DNA of 64,000 nt, taken from assembly GCA_963565915.1 (NCBI GenBank), contig OY751485.1:3906001-3970000 (forward strand). Reading direction: 5' to 3'. How positions within the stretch are numbered: position 1 is the first letter of the stretch; each line of letters begins with the position of its first letter. This document shows, piece after piece, positions 1 through 11,245 of the stretch. Both the position numbers and the translations under genes were made by a program. Below the pieces are notes generated by a model, which saw only the letters and a program-made list of their open reading frames with translations, ran no database searches and was not told where the DNA came from. This DNA comes from Entoloma clypeatum (Eukaryota; Basidiomycota; Agaricomycetes; Agaricales; Entolomataceae).

Positions 1-914
1 CCACCATGATAGCATCATAGCCATGGGCTTCTGGTAGTTCAGTAATGAAGTCAACACTGGTTACTTGCCATCACTCCGTGGGGACCGGTAGCAGATTGAA
101 CTCTCCAGAGGGCGGAGTGCGTCGGACCTTGGTGCGGAGGCATGGGTCGCATGTCATGCAATATTGACCTATTAAACGAGACATGTGTGGCCACCAGTAA
201 TTGTGCAACACCAGTTCCAAGGTTTTCCACCATCCAGGATGTCCGGCCACCGGTGTGTCATGGTGTTGTGTGAGGATCCAATGTCGCAGTTGGGGATTGT
301 TAGGAACATAGATATGATCCCTGAAGTAGAGCAAACCTTCCGCTTGCCTCCACTCCGCACTGTGGACGGACCCTGCTCCGATGGTCGGAAGGGATTTGAC
401 AACCTCCGCCACACTATCCTCCAGTAACCCCTCTCAGATTCCCTGTTGGACCTGGCAGAGGACGTCGTGTTCTTTTCCTTGAACAGTTACCCCATGCATT
501 GCTCGCACTGCAAACAATTCTGGTTGAAGAAGGATGATGTTTTCATTGTCCCGCAATCTGTCTCTGTGGTCCGCTCATCGGAACAAAGTGTCGGACTTGC
601 CCATTGACTTGCCAGGTTGATGGTGCATTTTGAAATCGAAACAAGCAAGGTATAAGGACCATCTAGCTTGTCATCGATTTAGTTTTTGAGCTGTCATGAA
701 TTACTCAAGATTTTTGTGGTCCGTCCAAATCTCCACTGTCTTCTCCGCTCCTTCAAGGAAGTGCCTCCACTCCTCCAATGTGCGGACCACCGCCAATATC
801 TCCTTGTTGTAGATCTCGTAGTTGCATTCCACCGGACTAAGGCTTTTGGAATAGAATGTGACAGGGTGCCACTTACCATCCTCTGTTGGTTGGGACAGTA
901 CTGCTCTGGTTGCA
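1..914 (-). pseudogene. Pol remnant (RNase H and integrase) of gypsy family A
   Basis: Minus strand, frame-broken. Just past the Gag junction comes RNase H: a [11 protein letters not shown] motif, [13 protein letters not shown], and WTDHKNLE at about 700. Further on is the integrase HHCC zinc finger (412-71), with H-x5-H as HHDTPVAGHPG and the pair CMTCDPC, followed by the start of the catalytic core (SVDFITELP, about 30-1). Protease, the fingers/palm of RT and the YxDD box are absent. At least two stop codons (after WTDHKNLE, and around 440) interrupt it. The gene is dead; the identification of family and domains is secure. Confidence 0.75.
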
Positions 915-1545
915 AAGTCTGTGGGTCAGGGTGGCAATCTCGTTCTGAATGTCGGAACGGAGACCATGGCGGAATTTGAGTACAATGTTGGTATCCTCCT
1001 GATAGCCCACTTTGTCAATGTAGGTCTCAACATCCCGTTGACCTTGATAGTAGGATTCTCCTTTGAGGATCAGTCTCATGTCCTGTTCCTCATTCTTCGG
1101 AGTGAACTCTGCTGTGAAGACTGCATGGAAGTCCATCCAAGTCCAATAAGGCAGAGCACCGGTCCTCCGCTCCTGTTGGATAATGCGATCCGCAAAGCAT
1201 GCTGCACGTCCACTCTTCATGAAAGATAAGGCCCAATAAATTTTAGCGTGGTCATCTGCGAACTGTTCCAGAGCCAGCCCTATAAACAATTCACAGGAAT
1301 TTAGAAAGGTCCAGCCATTTGCATGTGATCCGTTGAAGTCTGATGGATTGGTGGGTTTTGCTTGATGCACACTCGGATTGGCCAGAGCGAGCAGAGCAGG
1401 TATAGGTGCGGGTGGAGGAGCAGGTGGAATAGGTGGTGGAGCTGGGGCAGGAATTGTGTTGAAGGCAAGGAGGAGTTGGTCAAGTTGAGTCGAGATATCA
1501 GCGAGAGTTTGACATTGTTCCTGGAACTTGTGCTAGAGCTATTCA
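915..1545 (-). pseudogene. Gag remnant of gypsy family A
   Basis: The minus strand reads as a Ty3/gypsy Gag capsid domain: a Pro/Ala-rich leader (about 1480-1400), then FNGSHANGW, WTFLNSCELF, KIYWALSFMKSGRAA and W..FHAVFTAEF motifs, ending in LKFRHGLRSDIQNEIA near 915. Upstream of the capsid, stop codons follow the first methionine (near 1550), so the start is broken. The open frame from 1370 downward is intact. No zinc knuckle follows, because the frame runs directly into RNase H sequence at about 910. Gag would package the element RNA in cytoplasmic particles. Confidence 0.7.
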
Positions 1546-1716
1546 AGGCAATTGGGGTTGTCCATTACTATGCGCAGAGCAGAATCACCAGTTATGAAGA
1601 GGTAATTAGAAGAACTGGAAGGGGTGTGAGATGTATCAGAGTTGGACGTGGACGAAGCTGCTCCAAAGCGTGGAATCGTGACAACAATGCAATTGGACCC
1701 GGTCCAATTAGATGAG

Positions 1717-2217
1717 AACTTTCTACTGTAAGGGCGACCTTATGATCAAAGACTCAAACTCAGATACTTGCAAGGGAGATCTGAATTTTGGTTTGAGCAG
1801 TCTGATAAGTAATACAACACATACCTTGCAAGGGAGATCTGAAGTTTAGATTGAGCAGTCTGATAAGTAATACAACACATACCTTGCAAGGGAGATCTGA
1901 AGAGAAAGTTCTAAGGATTCCCCTGCAAGCTAGCTAGATAAATAGTAAAATGAGATATGAAATAAGAGATAAAACAAGACACATGAATGATGAGCAGTGA
2001 TCGGGAGTAGGGATGGGGGATGAATGGAAACAAGATGAATGATAGTACCTGCAATCCAATGTGCGGAGTAGCGGATGGGCGCAGAGTCGTCGGATGCGGA
2101 GAGGCAGATAAGATGTCGGAGGCAGCAGATATGATCGGAGGATGTTGGAGATGGTGGAATAGAAAGGAAAGGAAGAAAGGAAAGGAAAAGTGAAAAGTGA
2201 AAGTGGTTGCCCTTACA
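1717..2217 (-). repeat. 5' LTR of gypsy family A
   Basis: On the minus strand the segment opens with TGTAAGGGCAACC and closes with GGTCGCCCTTACA, giving TG...CA ends with a 13-bp near-perfect terminal inverted repeat. It is 501 bp long. It lies directly upstream of the minus-strand Gag region, as a 5' LTR should. Just inside the element is a near-perfect palindrome, AATTGGACCCGGTCCAATT (about 1690-1709), of unknown role. Confidence 0.65.
1765..1903. repeat. 58-bp tandem repeat, about 2.4 copies
   Basis: The unit beginning CTTGCAAGGGAGATCTGA starts at 1767, 1825 and 1883, an exact 58-bp period, with few substitutions between copies. It lies within the family A LTR. Repeated blocks in an LTR often sit in the promoter (U3) part, but no function can be read from the sequence. 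Confidence 0.85.
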
Positions 2218-2571
2218 GTGGTCCTCATGAAGCATGGTCTAAGGACTACATTGACTCTCCCATGCCTCCGCTCCCATCCAACTCAATGTGTCTGCTCTCT
2301 CCAATCCAAACTCTTTACATATCAATATCTCATCTTCTTTTTTCTCTTCAGATTCTGTCCCAGCACTTGTTGATTTAGGCTCTACCCATTGTTTCATTGA
2401 CAATAACTTTTCCTCTGCTTATGATCTTCCAACCTCTGCTATTCCACCTTTAGAACTAAAGCTTTTCAATGGTTCTTCTAACATGTTTATCACTCAAGTT
2501 GTAACAATACCTATATGCTTTCCTTCAGGTGAATCTTTTGAACAGGATTTTTATATTACTCCACTCAACTC
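2215..2571 (+). pseudogene. Protease fragment of gypsy family B
   Basis: This 357-bp block is a close copy of the start of pol in the family B element at 31.3-31.7 kb, beginning at CAGTGGTCCTCATGAAG and ending near TTACTCCACTCAACTC. It encodes the aspartic protease region, but the active-site motif reads DLGSTH where the paralogue at 31.5 kb has DTGSTH, so the threonine is lost. Both ends are abrupt: family A LTR on the left, KDZ transposase sequence on the right. It is an isolated fragment with no function expected. Confidence 0.85.
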
Positions 2572-2575
2572 CCAA

Positions 2576-4680
2576 ACATTGAAATATTATTGTCAAACTC
2601 GCTGAACCTGTCCTCGTTTTTCAATTGAGGCCCAGTGCAAGACCTTGTGCCACCTCCACAACATACATATCAAATTTCGGGCACGATGTGAACTATCTAA
2701 GTTCATACTCAGGTACCATACCAGGCCTATCTGGCAACACAGTTTTCCGTTGCTTACAATGCATATTTATGGATCTTATGTGAAGTCAATCATGAGGTCA
2801 AACACACACTCCATCAAGATACTTCCAATTGGCACCTCTGCAATGTCTGCCCTCCATGTTTCTACAAGCTGGAGAATGAACCCAATTTAAGGTTCTCCTT
2901 ATTTGTCTTGATGGATGGCAACAACTCCCTTTGCCATATGGGGGATGCCATCAGAAACGTCAATGTTTGTCTTGACACCCGCACCATATCTTCAGATCGC
3001 TGGATCAACCCTGCTGATGTGGAGCGTTTCAAGGATGAGGTACAAATGGTAAGTCCAATTGATTGAATCATTAAAACCATTGCTAATGGCACCCATTGAG
3101 AAGAAGTCAAAGGACTGCAATGATGATTGGGAGGATGAACCATCGCCAACTGGGCTTTAGAAATGTGTGGACAGATGGAGGAATGCTGGTCCAGAGCAAA
3201 GGAAGAAAATGTTTGCCCTGTTTGAAGAGACGGGGATTTTTCTGACCTGTTGTCAGCATCATTTTGCTTTATTGGTGTGCGACATGATCAAAACAGGAGA
3301 ATGGTAGGATTGATATTCGGTTTTCCACCCGCTTGAGACCCTGAAACTGAATTTTTATAGGGCAAAATATCCACTTGCGATGGTAAATCGTTTAATGTCA
3401 GTTTATGGGTCTGACGTGGGACTTGCATATGATACTGGATGCGCATTTGACACTATTCTGTGCAACAGCTCACTTGGTCCGCATGCGAAGGAACTCAATT
3501 TATGCATGATGGTGGGTTCATTCCACGGCCATGCTCATAATCGTCAATGTCAACTCAAATGGCACCCTCTTCATAACAGGACATTCAGAAGGAGAAGGCT
3601 GCAAACATATCTTCTCATCATCAAATGATCAAGCTCATCTCACTTGCCATGCTACATGATTCCATCGGCATCAATCTCTTGAGAAACATTTTACTTTTTG
3701 GGATCAAGACAAATATGCCACACTTGGTAAGTCAGATGCTTCATTTCTGTTCAATCATTACCGAGACTCCCTCTCCATCCTTAAAACATTAGAAGTTGAG
3801 CTTGAGGCATTTCAACACCAGTTTCGTATCTCAAATGCTGAATTTGAGCAATACTATTGTAAATATCATCAGGAGACGGCCCTGGTTGATTATTGAGAGG
3901 CTCTCAATGAGTTGGAGCGCCTCGTTGTTCAGAGGCTTTTTGAATTAGCAAAACTTGGGATGTTGGGAACAGGTATTCTTATAGTTGTGACTTTTGACAA
4001 TTTCTGATGCCGTGCAAAAATAGGGTATAAACTTCAACATCAGATTGGCAAGGCTTTACCACAGTGTTCGGAGGCAATAAAAACTGCTTTGGGAAAGTAC
4101 AACACCCAAGCAGCAAAGCTTACACCACCATGTCCTGCTCTGACATGGAAGAAAATTGTAGAATACAGCTTTCTTGCAGAGTTCGACTTGTTGCGGCTCT
4201 CACAAACTGATGTGCAGGACAACAGTTGGACACAACCCATACATCGAGAAGGTGCTGTCAAGTATTTCAAGCTTTGTCGTGCACGGGAGGAAATTAAATG
4301 TTGAGATATGCCGCCTCTGAACCTCAATTCACAATGAAACATGGAGCACTGAAGAGATAATACGCTCCCTTCAGACGACTAATACCTTATTATGTAGTGA
4401 AGTGCAAGAACGGTGGAATCTGTGACATTGAGTCAACCGGCAACTTCTGCAGCGACTTGAACAGATTGAAAATCTGTTAGGATTTACAGGTCAGCACCGT
4501 TTCATTGGAGTTCATAAGGGTGGCGTCGGCATGACCCCCATGCTCCTGCATGAAGGAACCCCAGCAATATCAAATGTAGGGGGGGTCTTGGACAAAGACC
4601 ACGATGGGGCCGCCAATGATGAGCTTTTCGGCAATGATATTCAAAGGATGGCAGACTTCATAGAGTCAATAGTTGATTGA
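2576..4680 (+). pseudogene. KDZ-family DNA transposase, decayed (copy 1)
   Basis: The three plus-strand frames together spell a KDZ (Kyakuja-Dileera-Zisupton) transposase. In order: LCHLHNIHIKF (about 2645); CNVCPPCFYKLENEP and MDGNNSL (about 2840-2935); CLDTRTISSDRWINPADVERFKDEV; CQHHFALLVCDMIKTGEW (about 3250); a probable intron (3306-3358); AKYPLAMVNRLMSVYGSD, AYDTGCAF and MMVGSFHGHAHNRQCQLKWHP (3360-3580); the GEGCKHIFSSSN region across a frameshift; LTWKKIVEYSFLAEFDLL (about 4140); and an acidic C-terminus ending at TGA 4678. Several frameshifts and stops (for example after 3628 and near 3895) show it is dead. The enzyme would cut and paste its own element; flanking terminal repeats were not found. 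Confidence 0.8.
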
Positions 4681-5446
4681 ATGCAGTTTGATTTCTCAAT
4701 GATTTCAATGACCCCCTACTTTGTCAATTCAACATGAGAGAGAGATCATCGTGAAGAAACCTAGTCTTCAGTTAGAAGTTGGATTGCCCTCTTACACAGC
4801 AATCCTTAGAATAATATACTCAAGATATTGCATATCTAAGTTTCTCAATTGTACAAAACAAAACATATGGTAGAGTGAATTGAGGGCAGATAAGGTGTAC
4901 ATTTGCATTATTCAATAGGTAAGGTACATCCCCAAGCACCAGTAGTTTGCAGGACAGTACAGTTCAAAGTAGAATTTCGACGAAATTTCAACAATAATAA
5001 CATTGCTTGATACATCTGCTAGTAATCAAATCCCTCCCCAATGGTTGCCTATTTGGGCATCTGTAACACCTAATGCAACCTCGGTTGCTAACACCAGTCA
5101 TTTACAGAATGTAACGCACCCAGACCCCATTGCCACCATTCATTTGGCCACAGTACTATTGTTAACCCAGTGATGCATCACCACTGATTCACCCCCTCGA
5201 GCACCACAACCCACATCGAGGCCTCAGGATGTCAAGATCAAGTATTGCTGTGTATTGTAGAATACGTTAGACCAATTTATCTCTGTTTTACATGTTGAGA
5301 GCCTGTCCTGTTTTAAATATACAAATAAAACCTTTTTAATTTTAGCTCGAAAATGGCTTGGAAAAAGCATATTTCATATCTTTCATGCTCAGAAATATGG
5401 AAAAAATGCAGATCCTTCATGTATAACTCTCTCCAAGTGGAACCCA
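4681..5446. other. Intergenic, no gene seen
   Basis: No open frame with recognisable content. The stretch is AT-rich and probably holds the non-coding tail of the KDZ element at 4680 and ordinary spacer before the copia LTR at 5447. I see no RNA gene or clear repeat. Confidence 0.6.
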
Positions 5447-5748
5447 TGTTGGAACAGCATACAATCGCATCAACACCGGAGGTTATCACGGTGTGTGTAT
5501 CGTCCTGCAGTCCTAGTATACTCTAAGCTACACACTACGGAACATGTATTCTATGATAGAGGTAAAACCTACTACTAACCTTGAGAGGTGTTTGCAGGTG
5601 GGGGTTACTCAGTAAGAGTGTTATATTGCACAGAGAATAAGGACAGTCTTATATACTAGTCTACTTATTTGTACATTATTTGTACGTCATGGGATTGAGC
5701 ACATGACACTATAGATGAAGGATCTATAGGAGTGGGATTCGTTCAACA
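5447..5748 (-). repeat. 3' LTR of old copia element
   Basis: 302 bp with TG...CA ends (TGTTGGAACAGC on the plus strand, GTTCAACA at the other end). The same sequence, diverged, recurs at 18070-18356, including a conserved core around GGGGGTTACTCAGTAAGAG. It sits immediately downstream of pol in element orientation, so it is the 3' LTR. Confidence 0.85.
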
Positions 5749-5757
5749 CTCCCCCTT
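5749..5757 (-). other. Polypurine tract of old copia element
   Basis: On the minus strand the sequence AAGGGGGAG immediately precedes the LTR start TGTTGAAC. This is the expected position and composition for the plus-strand primer of reverse transcription. Confidence 0.8.
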
Positions 5758-5774
5758 GATGTGTATACATCGGA

Positions 5775-7425
5775 TTATGAGAATGTCAAGCCTAAATGTT
5801 GGCAACATCTTTCAAAGAGTTCCCAACTAAGATTTTTAGTTAGCATATCCGCGGGATTGGATGTGCCTTCAATGTACTCTACAGTGATCAATCCACAAGA
5901 GATGTATTCTTGGATGATGTGATATCTTAGATCGATATGTTTAGTATGGCGTTCCTGTACAGGGTTGTTCCCAATAAAGATCAAGCCATGATTGTCAGCA
6001 TAGATTGGAACATTTCACATTAGGAAGCCAATCTCCTGGAAGAGCTGGATCACCCATTTTACTTGGCAGCCACAATCGGACATTGCCATGTACTCTGCTT
6101 CAGTAGATGAGTGAGCAATGGTTTTTTGTAGATGACAAGTCCAGCCTACAGAAGCACCTGCAAGCTTCAGAAAAAGCCAGTGCAGCTTTGACGCGTAATT
6201 TCATCGGATGCCCAGTCAGAATCCGTGTAGGCATGTAAGCCCACATTTTGATCACCAGAATATGTCAGTCGGTAATCAGAAGTACCCACGAGATAGCGGA
6301 TTATATACTTTGCTTTATCAATGTGTTCCTGGGTAGGATTTGCCGAGAACTGTGATAACATGATCACGGCAAAGGCAATGTCGGGTCATGTACCGATCAT
6401 TAAATATAGCAGAGACCCTATGATCTGCTGAAATTGTGATCGAAGTGCAGCAGTGCCAGTGCCAGCATTTGCTGTGGGCTTGTATTCAGTAGGTAGAGGA
6501 GTCTTGGTGATTGTTGCATTTGTTATGCCGAATCTCTCTACAACTTTCTGTAAATAGGCACATTGATCAATCATGATCATATTCTTGGTACACGTGATGC
6601 GCATTCTCAAGAATTCAGTGGGTTCACCTAGATCATGAGATTCCCAAATAGCCATGAATTTAACAGTTGTAAGCTTAGCGTCTGGTCCCATGAACATTGC
6701 ATCATCGACATAGATTATTGCTAGTACGATGGTTCCGTTCGGTGAATAGAAAACAAAGATTCCAGCGTCAGATATGACCCTTTGGAAACCTAGTTTCTTC
6801 ATGGATTTCTCCATGGCATGCCATCATGCAAGTCCAGCCTGCTTTAAACCATAAATAGCCTTATGCAGGTGCCAAACAAGAAGTTCTTTGCCTTTTACTT
6901 TGAAGCCTTCAGGTTGCATCATGTATAACTCTTCCTGGAGTTTCCCATAAAGGAAAGCAGCAGTTACATCTAGCGCGAGAATCACCCAACTCTCAAGCGC
7001 GGTAGCGAGCATGAGACGTACTGTCTCGAATCGAACTACAGGAGAGAATATCTTGTCGAAATTGATTCCCTCAATTTGCGAGAACCCTTGTGCAACAAGC
7101 CAAGCCTTTTTATGGCTGTCAGTCTTTATGTTGAAGACCCATTGTGATCCGATGGCCTTCTGTCCAGTCAGTAAAGGTGTTAGATCATAGACATCATGCC
7201 GCTTGATGCTATCAAGTTCCTTACAGCATGTGTCCAACCACTCATCCTGGAGGTTTTTCAGCATTTTGGCAATGTCGCAAAACTTCATCTCCCAGATATC
7301 ACGGAACTGTGACAGATTAGATTCAGAGTGAGGAACAGCTGATGCAAGTAGCGTGTTCAAACCTAGCTCCACATCATTCATCATTTTGCGCAGTAAGCTC
7401 TCCACATCCGTATCTCAAAGGTTTG
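5775..7425 (-). pseudogene. Copia Pol remnant (RT and RNase H)
   Basis: Minus strand. The copia reverse transcriptase is clear: SQWVFNIKTD, LVAQGFSQIEGINFDKIFSPVVRFETVR, ALDVTAAFLYGKLQEELYM, AIYGLKQAGLA, and the catalytic IIYVDDAMF near 6705. RNase H follows: AYTDSDWASDE (about 6210), SSTEAEYMAMSDC, YADNHG, and HTKHIDLRYHIIQE, ending at TGA 5775. In-frame stops occur near 6823, 6383 and elsewhere. The N-terminal side joins gag sequence after only a stub of protease (EWIMDF at about 7455, where the young element has QWILDSGAS), so the integrase is deleted. It is homologous to, but well diverged from, the intact element at 11.9-16.6 kb. Confidence 0.85.
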
Positions 7426-7443
7426 TCATCAGGAACTTTGGGG

Positions 7444-8461
7444 TCATTGGGAGGAGTAGAAATCCATGATCCACTCAGCGTCATTAGTATCTTTGGATTT
7501 GTTCTTACATTTTGAACATGAGGCGAAATGATCATAAATTTCCTCCATGAAGGAGGCAGCAACGACAGGTGATTTAAAATAACTACAACCCGGTTCTAGT
7601 GACTCATCATGAATCTGGGTGTGTTCTTCTGTCATTGTGTGCTCATGTGAAACTTGTGAAACTTGTGAAAGAACGTACCTCAGGTCGTTGCATGACAATC
7701 CTCTGAAAACTCATTGTCAACATCATCCGCCCAACTGAAACATGTCCGCTTGGATGGTCCAGGTTCATCTTCATCATACTTGTATTCCTCATCAAAGTCC
7801 ATCACTGTATCGGCATCAAAATCTTGGCATTCCATCAGGAACAGGGAAGCTTCATCCATTACCTCATTGTCAGGGGTCGAATATATCCCCAGAATGTCTT
7901 CGGGATATATGATGTTATCGATATTCTGGAGGGTCTGGGATGTTCCCACAATGCCAAGAGATGTGACAACATCGCGTGCTGCCTGCATCTCAGGGTACAT
8001 TGACGGTTGATTTACCAGAGCACCTGTGAAATGATGTGTGGATGTGTTTGTCATGCGATCGAGAAGCTCTCTCACACCTGCAGTCATGATATGTTCAGCA
8101 GAACTAGATGTCAACCACGATTCGAGAGGAGGATGATGATGAGGGTCAGTCGTCGGAGTACAAGATTGTTGGGGGGGAATAACACGTCCCGAACCCATGA
8201 TAGTGGTGAAGGGAGCTGTCGGCAGATTCTTAATCATTGCCGACAAGGCAACATGAGAGCAGCCAGCGGTGTTGCCTGCAGCGGCCTCTTGGGCGCGCTG
8301 GGCCTTTTTCCAACTCCGTGACCCTTCCTTTTTGGGTACAAACAGCTGTTTCTTATTTTGATCACTGGAGTTGTTCGACAGTGTCTCCTTTGCCTTTCCT
8401 TTTCCTTTGTTCTGTTGATGAGGTTTGCCGGAATTCTGGTTTGATCCAGAAGCATCAGCAG
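7444..8461 (-). pseudogene. Old copia Gag, C-terminal part
   Basis: An open minus-strand frame (8461 to 7683, then a shifted frame to 7444) reads a Gag tail: Lys/Gly-rich NKGKGKAKE, then a Pro/Ser/Thr-rich stretch, an acidic segment (DFDEEYKYDEDEPGPSKR), and ASCSKCKNKSKDTNDAEWIMDF, which aligns with ASCTHCKERERAQWILDSGA of the young element. A CCHC zinc knuckle is not present. The frame continues without a break into 10883-10884 once the inserted hAT-like element and one copy of ATCAGCAG are removed. Confidence 0.75.
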
Positions 8462-8639
8462 TAGTGTTCAAGGGTTCGGTTCAGTTCAGTTTTTTGCCTC
8501 CAAGGGGGATGGACCAAGACCGAGACCAGTCTTTCGATACCACAAAAACCAGACCGGTCCATCGCACCCACAGAGGGTGGACCGAACCGGTCTGCACTGA
8601 TCCAAACCGGTTTTGTATTATATATTGTGTCTAAATATA

Positions 8640-9330
8640 TACATGCTGTATGTAATGTCAGTGGGCGTGAGTGGGAGGGTGTTGCATGTGAGAAGGGGCT
8701 GTTGGGCTCGAAGAAAGGGTGTTGTGCGCGAAGGAAGGGTGTTGCGCGCAAGTTGGAGGGCATTAGGCAGGAAGGAAGGGCGATGTGTGCGAAGGGAGGG
8801 CGTTGCGCGCGAGTTGGAGGTCGTAAGGCACGAAAGGGTGTCGTTGGGGGCAAGAGAGGGCTGTGGGGCACGAGAAGGTGCCGTTGGGCACGCCTTGACA
8901 CTGTTGGGTGTCAGAGAGGGCAGTTGGAGGCCGTTGGGCGCTAGAGGGAGCCATTCGAGGGCGCTGGGTGTGAGTCGCAGTCATTGGGCGCAAGTGGGAG
9001 GCCATTGGGCACAAGTGGACGTTGTTGGGCGTTAGAGGAAGCTGTTGGGCATGAGTGGACGCCGTTGGGCACAAGTGGGAGGCCGTTGGGTATTAGAGGG
9101 AGCCATTGGACACGAGTCGTGGTTATTGTGCGCAAGTGGACGCCGTTGGGCGTTAGAGGGAGCTGTTGGGCACATTGGGCACGAGTGGACGCTGTTGGGC
9201 GTGAGTGGGAGATAGTTGGGCATTAGAGGGTGTTGGGTGTTAGTCGACCCTGTTGGGCGCTATAGGAGGTCATTGTGCACGAGGGGCAGGCATTGGGGGG
9301 GGGGAAGTGGCTGGGTGGAGTGAAGGTGGG
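8640..9330. repeat. Degenerate G-rich minisatellite
   Basis: An irregular tandem array of about 20-30-bp units built around GTTGGGC(A/G)C(A/G)AGTGG and related GGCGTTGGGCG blocks. The many long open frames across it in both strands are a by-product of the repeat. Similar arrays occur at 27.4-27.7 kb and, inverted, at 28.0-28.3 kb. Confidence 0.75.
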
Positions 9331-10641
9331 GGATAAAAAAAGTGTGGGAATGTTGGGCTGGCTGTCGACTTATGTATGGTTCAACTTTCGGCAATTGCCG
9401 AGAGTGCTTAATATCAATGCCGAGCAACGCGCATCGTTGAAACTCGCACCTTTGATGCCCAATCTGTGGCACTGTAAGTACAAAAAATAGTTTGTAACTT
9501 ATGTAGAGATACTTAGAAGCTAATAGAAAGCATATAACCAGTTAAATATATGAGCTATGTAGGTAGAATTCTGAAATGATGCATCAAAACAATGGCACAC
9601 TGTAAATTGTGATCAACAGGGCATCATCATGGGTTTTCTCAAACACAAAAACAAACTTTTCTTACTTCCTCCCTTCCACAACCACTGTAGTCTATATGTA
9701 CTGTATATATACCATTGTAACATTGTATGTAAATCTACTCAAACCATTCAAATCAAGCCCAAGGACTTAATAAGGTGAATAGAAGCAAAATAGGTCGAAA
9801 GTTTGACCAAAAATTTTGTTTCAGCTTTGGATTCTCCTCATTCAGGAGACCTCACAGCACATCTGTTTTTCAAATTTGGTGCCTTCATTATGGAGATATA
9901 ACACTTTTACTGAAATATGCACATTTCATCATTTCTATCTTATCTAGAGATCTAAAAATTATACAAGCTGTTTCAGAAGGTGAATACATATATATTGATG
10001 AGTTCTATCATGTTAAACTATTATTAGATCATGAGCAAGGCACCGCACGCGCCTGCGCGATGCATTTGCACGTTGTTTACCATTGTTTGGTGTAAAGCGT
10101 CGCATCGCTATATGCTCAAATCCGTGGCAAAAATTCATGAAATAAGTATATATTTATTGACATATGATACTCTGGTACATAATTGATATAGTCTGTAAGC
10201 TTACTTTCTCCTGTGTAGCCATATTAAGGAGAAATGCGATGTTTTTTGAGTTTGTTTACATATATTTGACACATTTGATGCACGCATGTCGCGCATCATC
10301 CAACATTGAATTGACGCATCCACCCATTGCTCGCTCCGCAATGAGAGGCACGCAGATATAACAAAAATAACACAGTAATAATAGTACAGATACAACAAAA
10401 ATAGCACTGTAAACACAGATACAAAAAAATAACACTGTAATCATATGTTTTAGCTATGTTTTCACCATGTTTCACTCAATTCTTAACCTTTGTGACTCTG
10501 AGCAAGAGTTTATATACAAGCTAGAAATGTATTCCACTCAGTTGTAGCTTCAAAACAAGCCTTAGACCAATGAAATTGGACTATAAATATCTAGAATATT
10601 ATGCAGATTACTGAAAAATCTCCAAAAATTGTAGAATATTA

Positions 10642-10665
10642 GGGGGGGGGGGGGGGGGGGGGGGG
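10642..10665. repeat. Run of 24 G
   Basis: An uninterrupted mononucleotide G tract inside the hAT-like element. It may be a real simple repeat or have an assembly-dependent length. Confidence 0.9.
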
Positions 10666-10883
10666 TTGGAGGTGTATCCCAAAGGGCAAAAAGACTGGTC
10701 TAGACCTGTTTAGACTGGTCTTTTTGTGGTCTAAGTCAAAAAAAATCTAGACTGAACTGCAGTCTAAATTTTCTAAAATGCATAGACCTTAGACTGTGGT
10801 TCAGTCCAACATGGTCTATTTTTCAGTTCAGTTCAGTCTGGTTCAGGTCTATGTAGACTGAACCTTTGAACGCTAATCAGCAG

Positions 10884-11245
10884 GTCCCGGACCATTGCGC
10901 CAGCGGGGTTCCTGTCCTTTCCACTTGACAGCGGAGATTTTGTTGGCAGCCGGAAGTTGTGCATCAGCTTGTACGTGCATGTACTCCGTGGTTACAATCT
11001 CTTCAACATCGGTAAGCTTGAAAGTATCTAACTTCCATTCTTTGGCCAGATGCGAACCAAGGGTGCACAGCAAGCATCCCTTGCAATTTCGGAGCGAAGG
11101 GGATCTTGTGCCTGTCAAGATGTGCCAAGAGATCATGGAATTTGGAGAATTCCAGATGGGGGTCACCACCAGACAGGTGCCAATCGAGAGTCAAGGTGAA
11201 GTCCTTGAACATCTTGTCGGGGCCTTTGTTCTCAAAGAGAGTCTT
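10884..11245 (-). pseudogene. Old copia Gag, middle part
   Basis: Minus-strand frames give LFENKGPDKMFKDFTLTLDW, DPHLEFSKFHDLLAHLDRHKI and, after a frameshift, TDVEEIVTTEYMHVQADA and KWKGQEPRWRNGPGPAD. It continues the Gag frame from 17035 (VWDQLKT then LFENKG) when the young copia element and one copy of its 5-bp duplication are removed, and continues into 8461 on the other side. Two insertions have therefore cut one gene into three pieces. Confidence 0.75.

Larger units (their letters stand above)
1..2217 (-). mobile_element. Ty3/gypsy element, family A, truncated by window edge
   Basis: A minus-strand LTR retrotransposon whose 5' end lies inside the window. Reading leftward from 2217 it shows an LTR (2217-1717), a Gag region, then RNase H and the first part of integrase, and it runs off the window at position 1. 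Protease and most of reverse transcriptase are missing, so the copy is a deletion derivative that cannot move alone. Its LTR abuts a fragment of gypsy family B at 2215, which suggests that A inserted into B. The second LTR is outside the window, so no target duplication can be tested. Confidence 0.8.
8462..10875. mobile_element. Non-autonomous hAT-like element, 2.4 kb
   Basis: The ends form an imperfect terminal inverted repeat: TAGTGTTCAAGGGTTCGGTT on the left and, reverse-complemented, TAGCGTTCAAAGGTTCAGTC on the right. The flanks carry a perfect 8-bp target duplication, ATCAGCAG (8454-8461 and 10876-10883). A TAG-type terminus with 8-bp duplication fits the hAT superfamily. No transposase is encoded. 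Subterminal regions are rich in GGTTC/GGTCTA motifs; the interior holds a minisatellite (8640-9330) and a 24-G run. It inserted in gag of the old copia element. Confidence 0.8.

Noticed and set aside
1765..1903. Possible CRISPR-like repeat array
   Set aside because: Units are directly adjacent with no spacers, period 58 bp, and sit in an LTR; there are no cas genes.
8613..9226. Long open frames encoding Arg/Gly/His-rich proteins on both strands
   Set aside because: They follow the minisatellite and shift with it; no stop-free selection, no start context and no domain.
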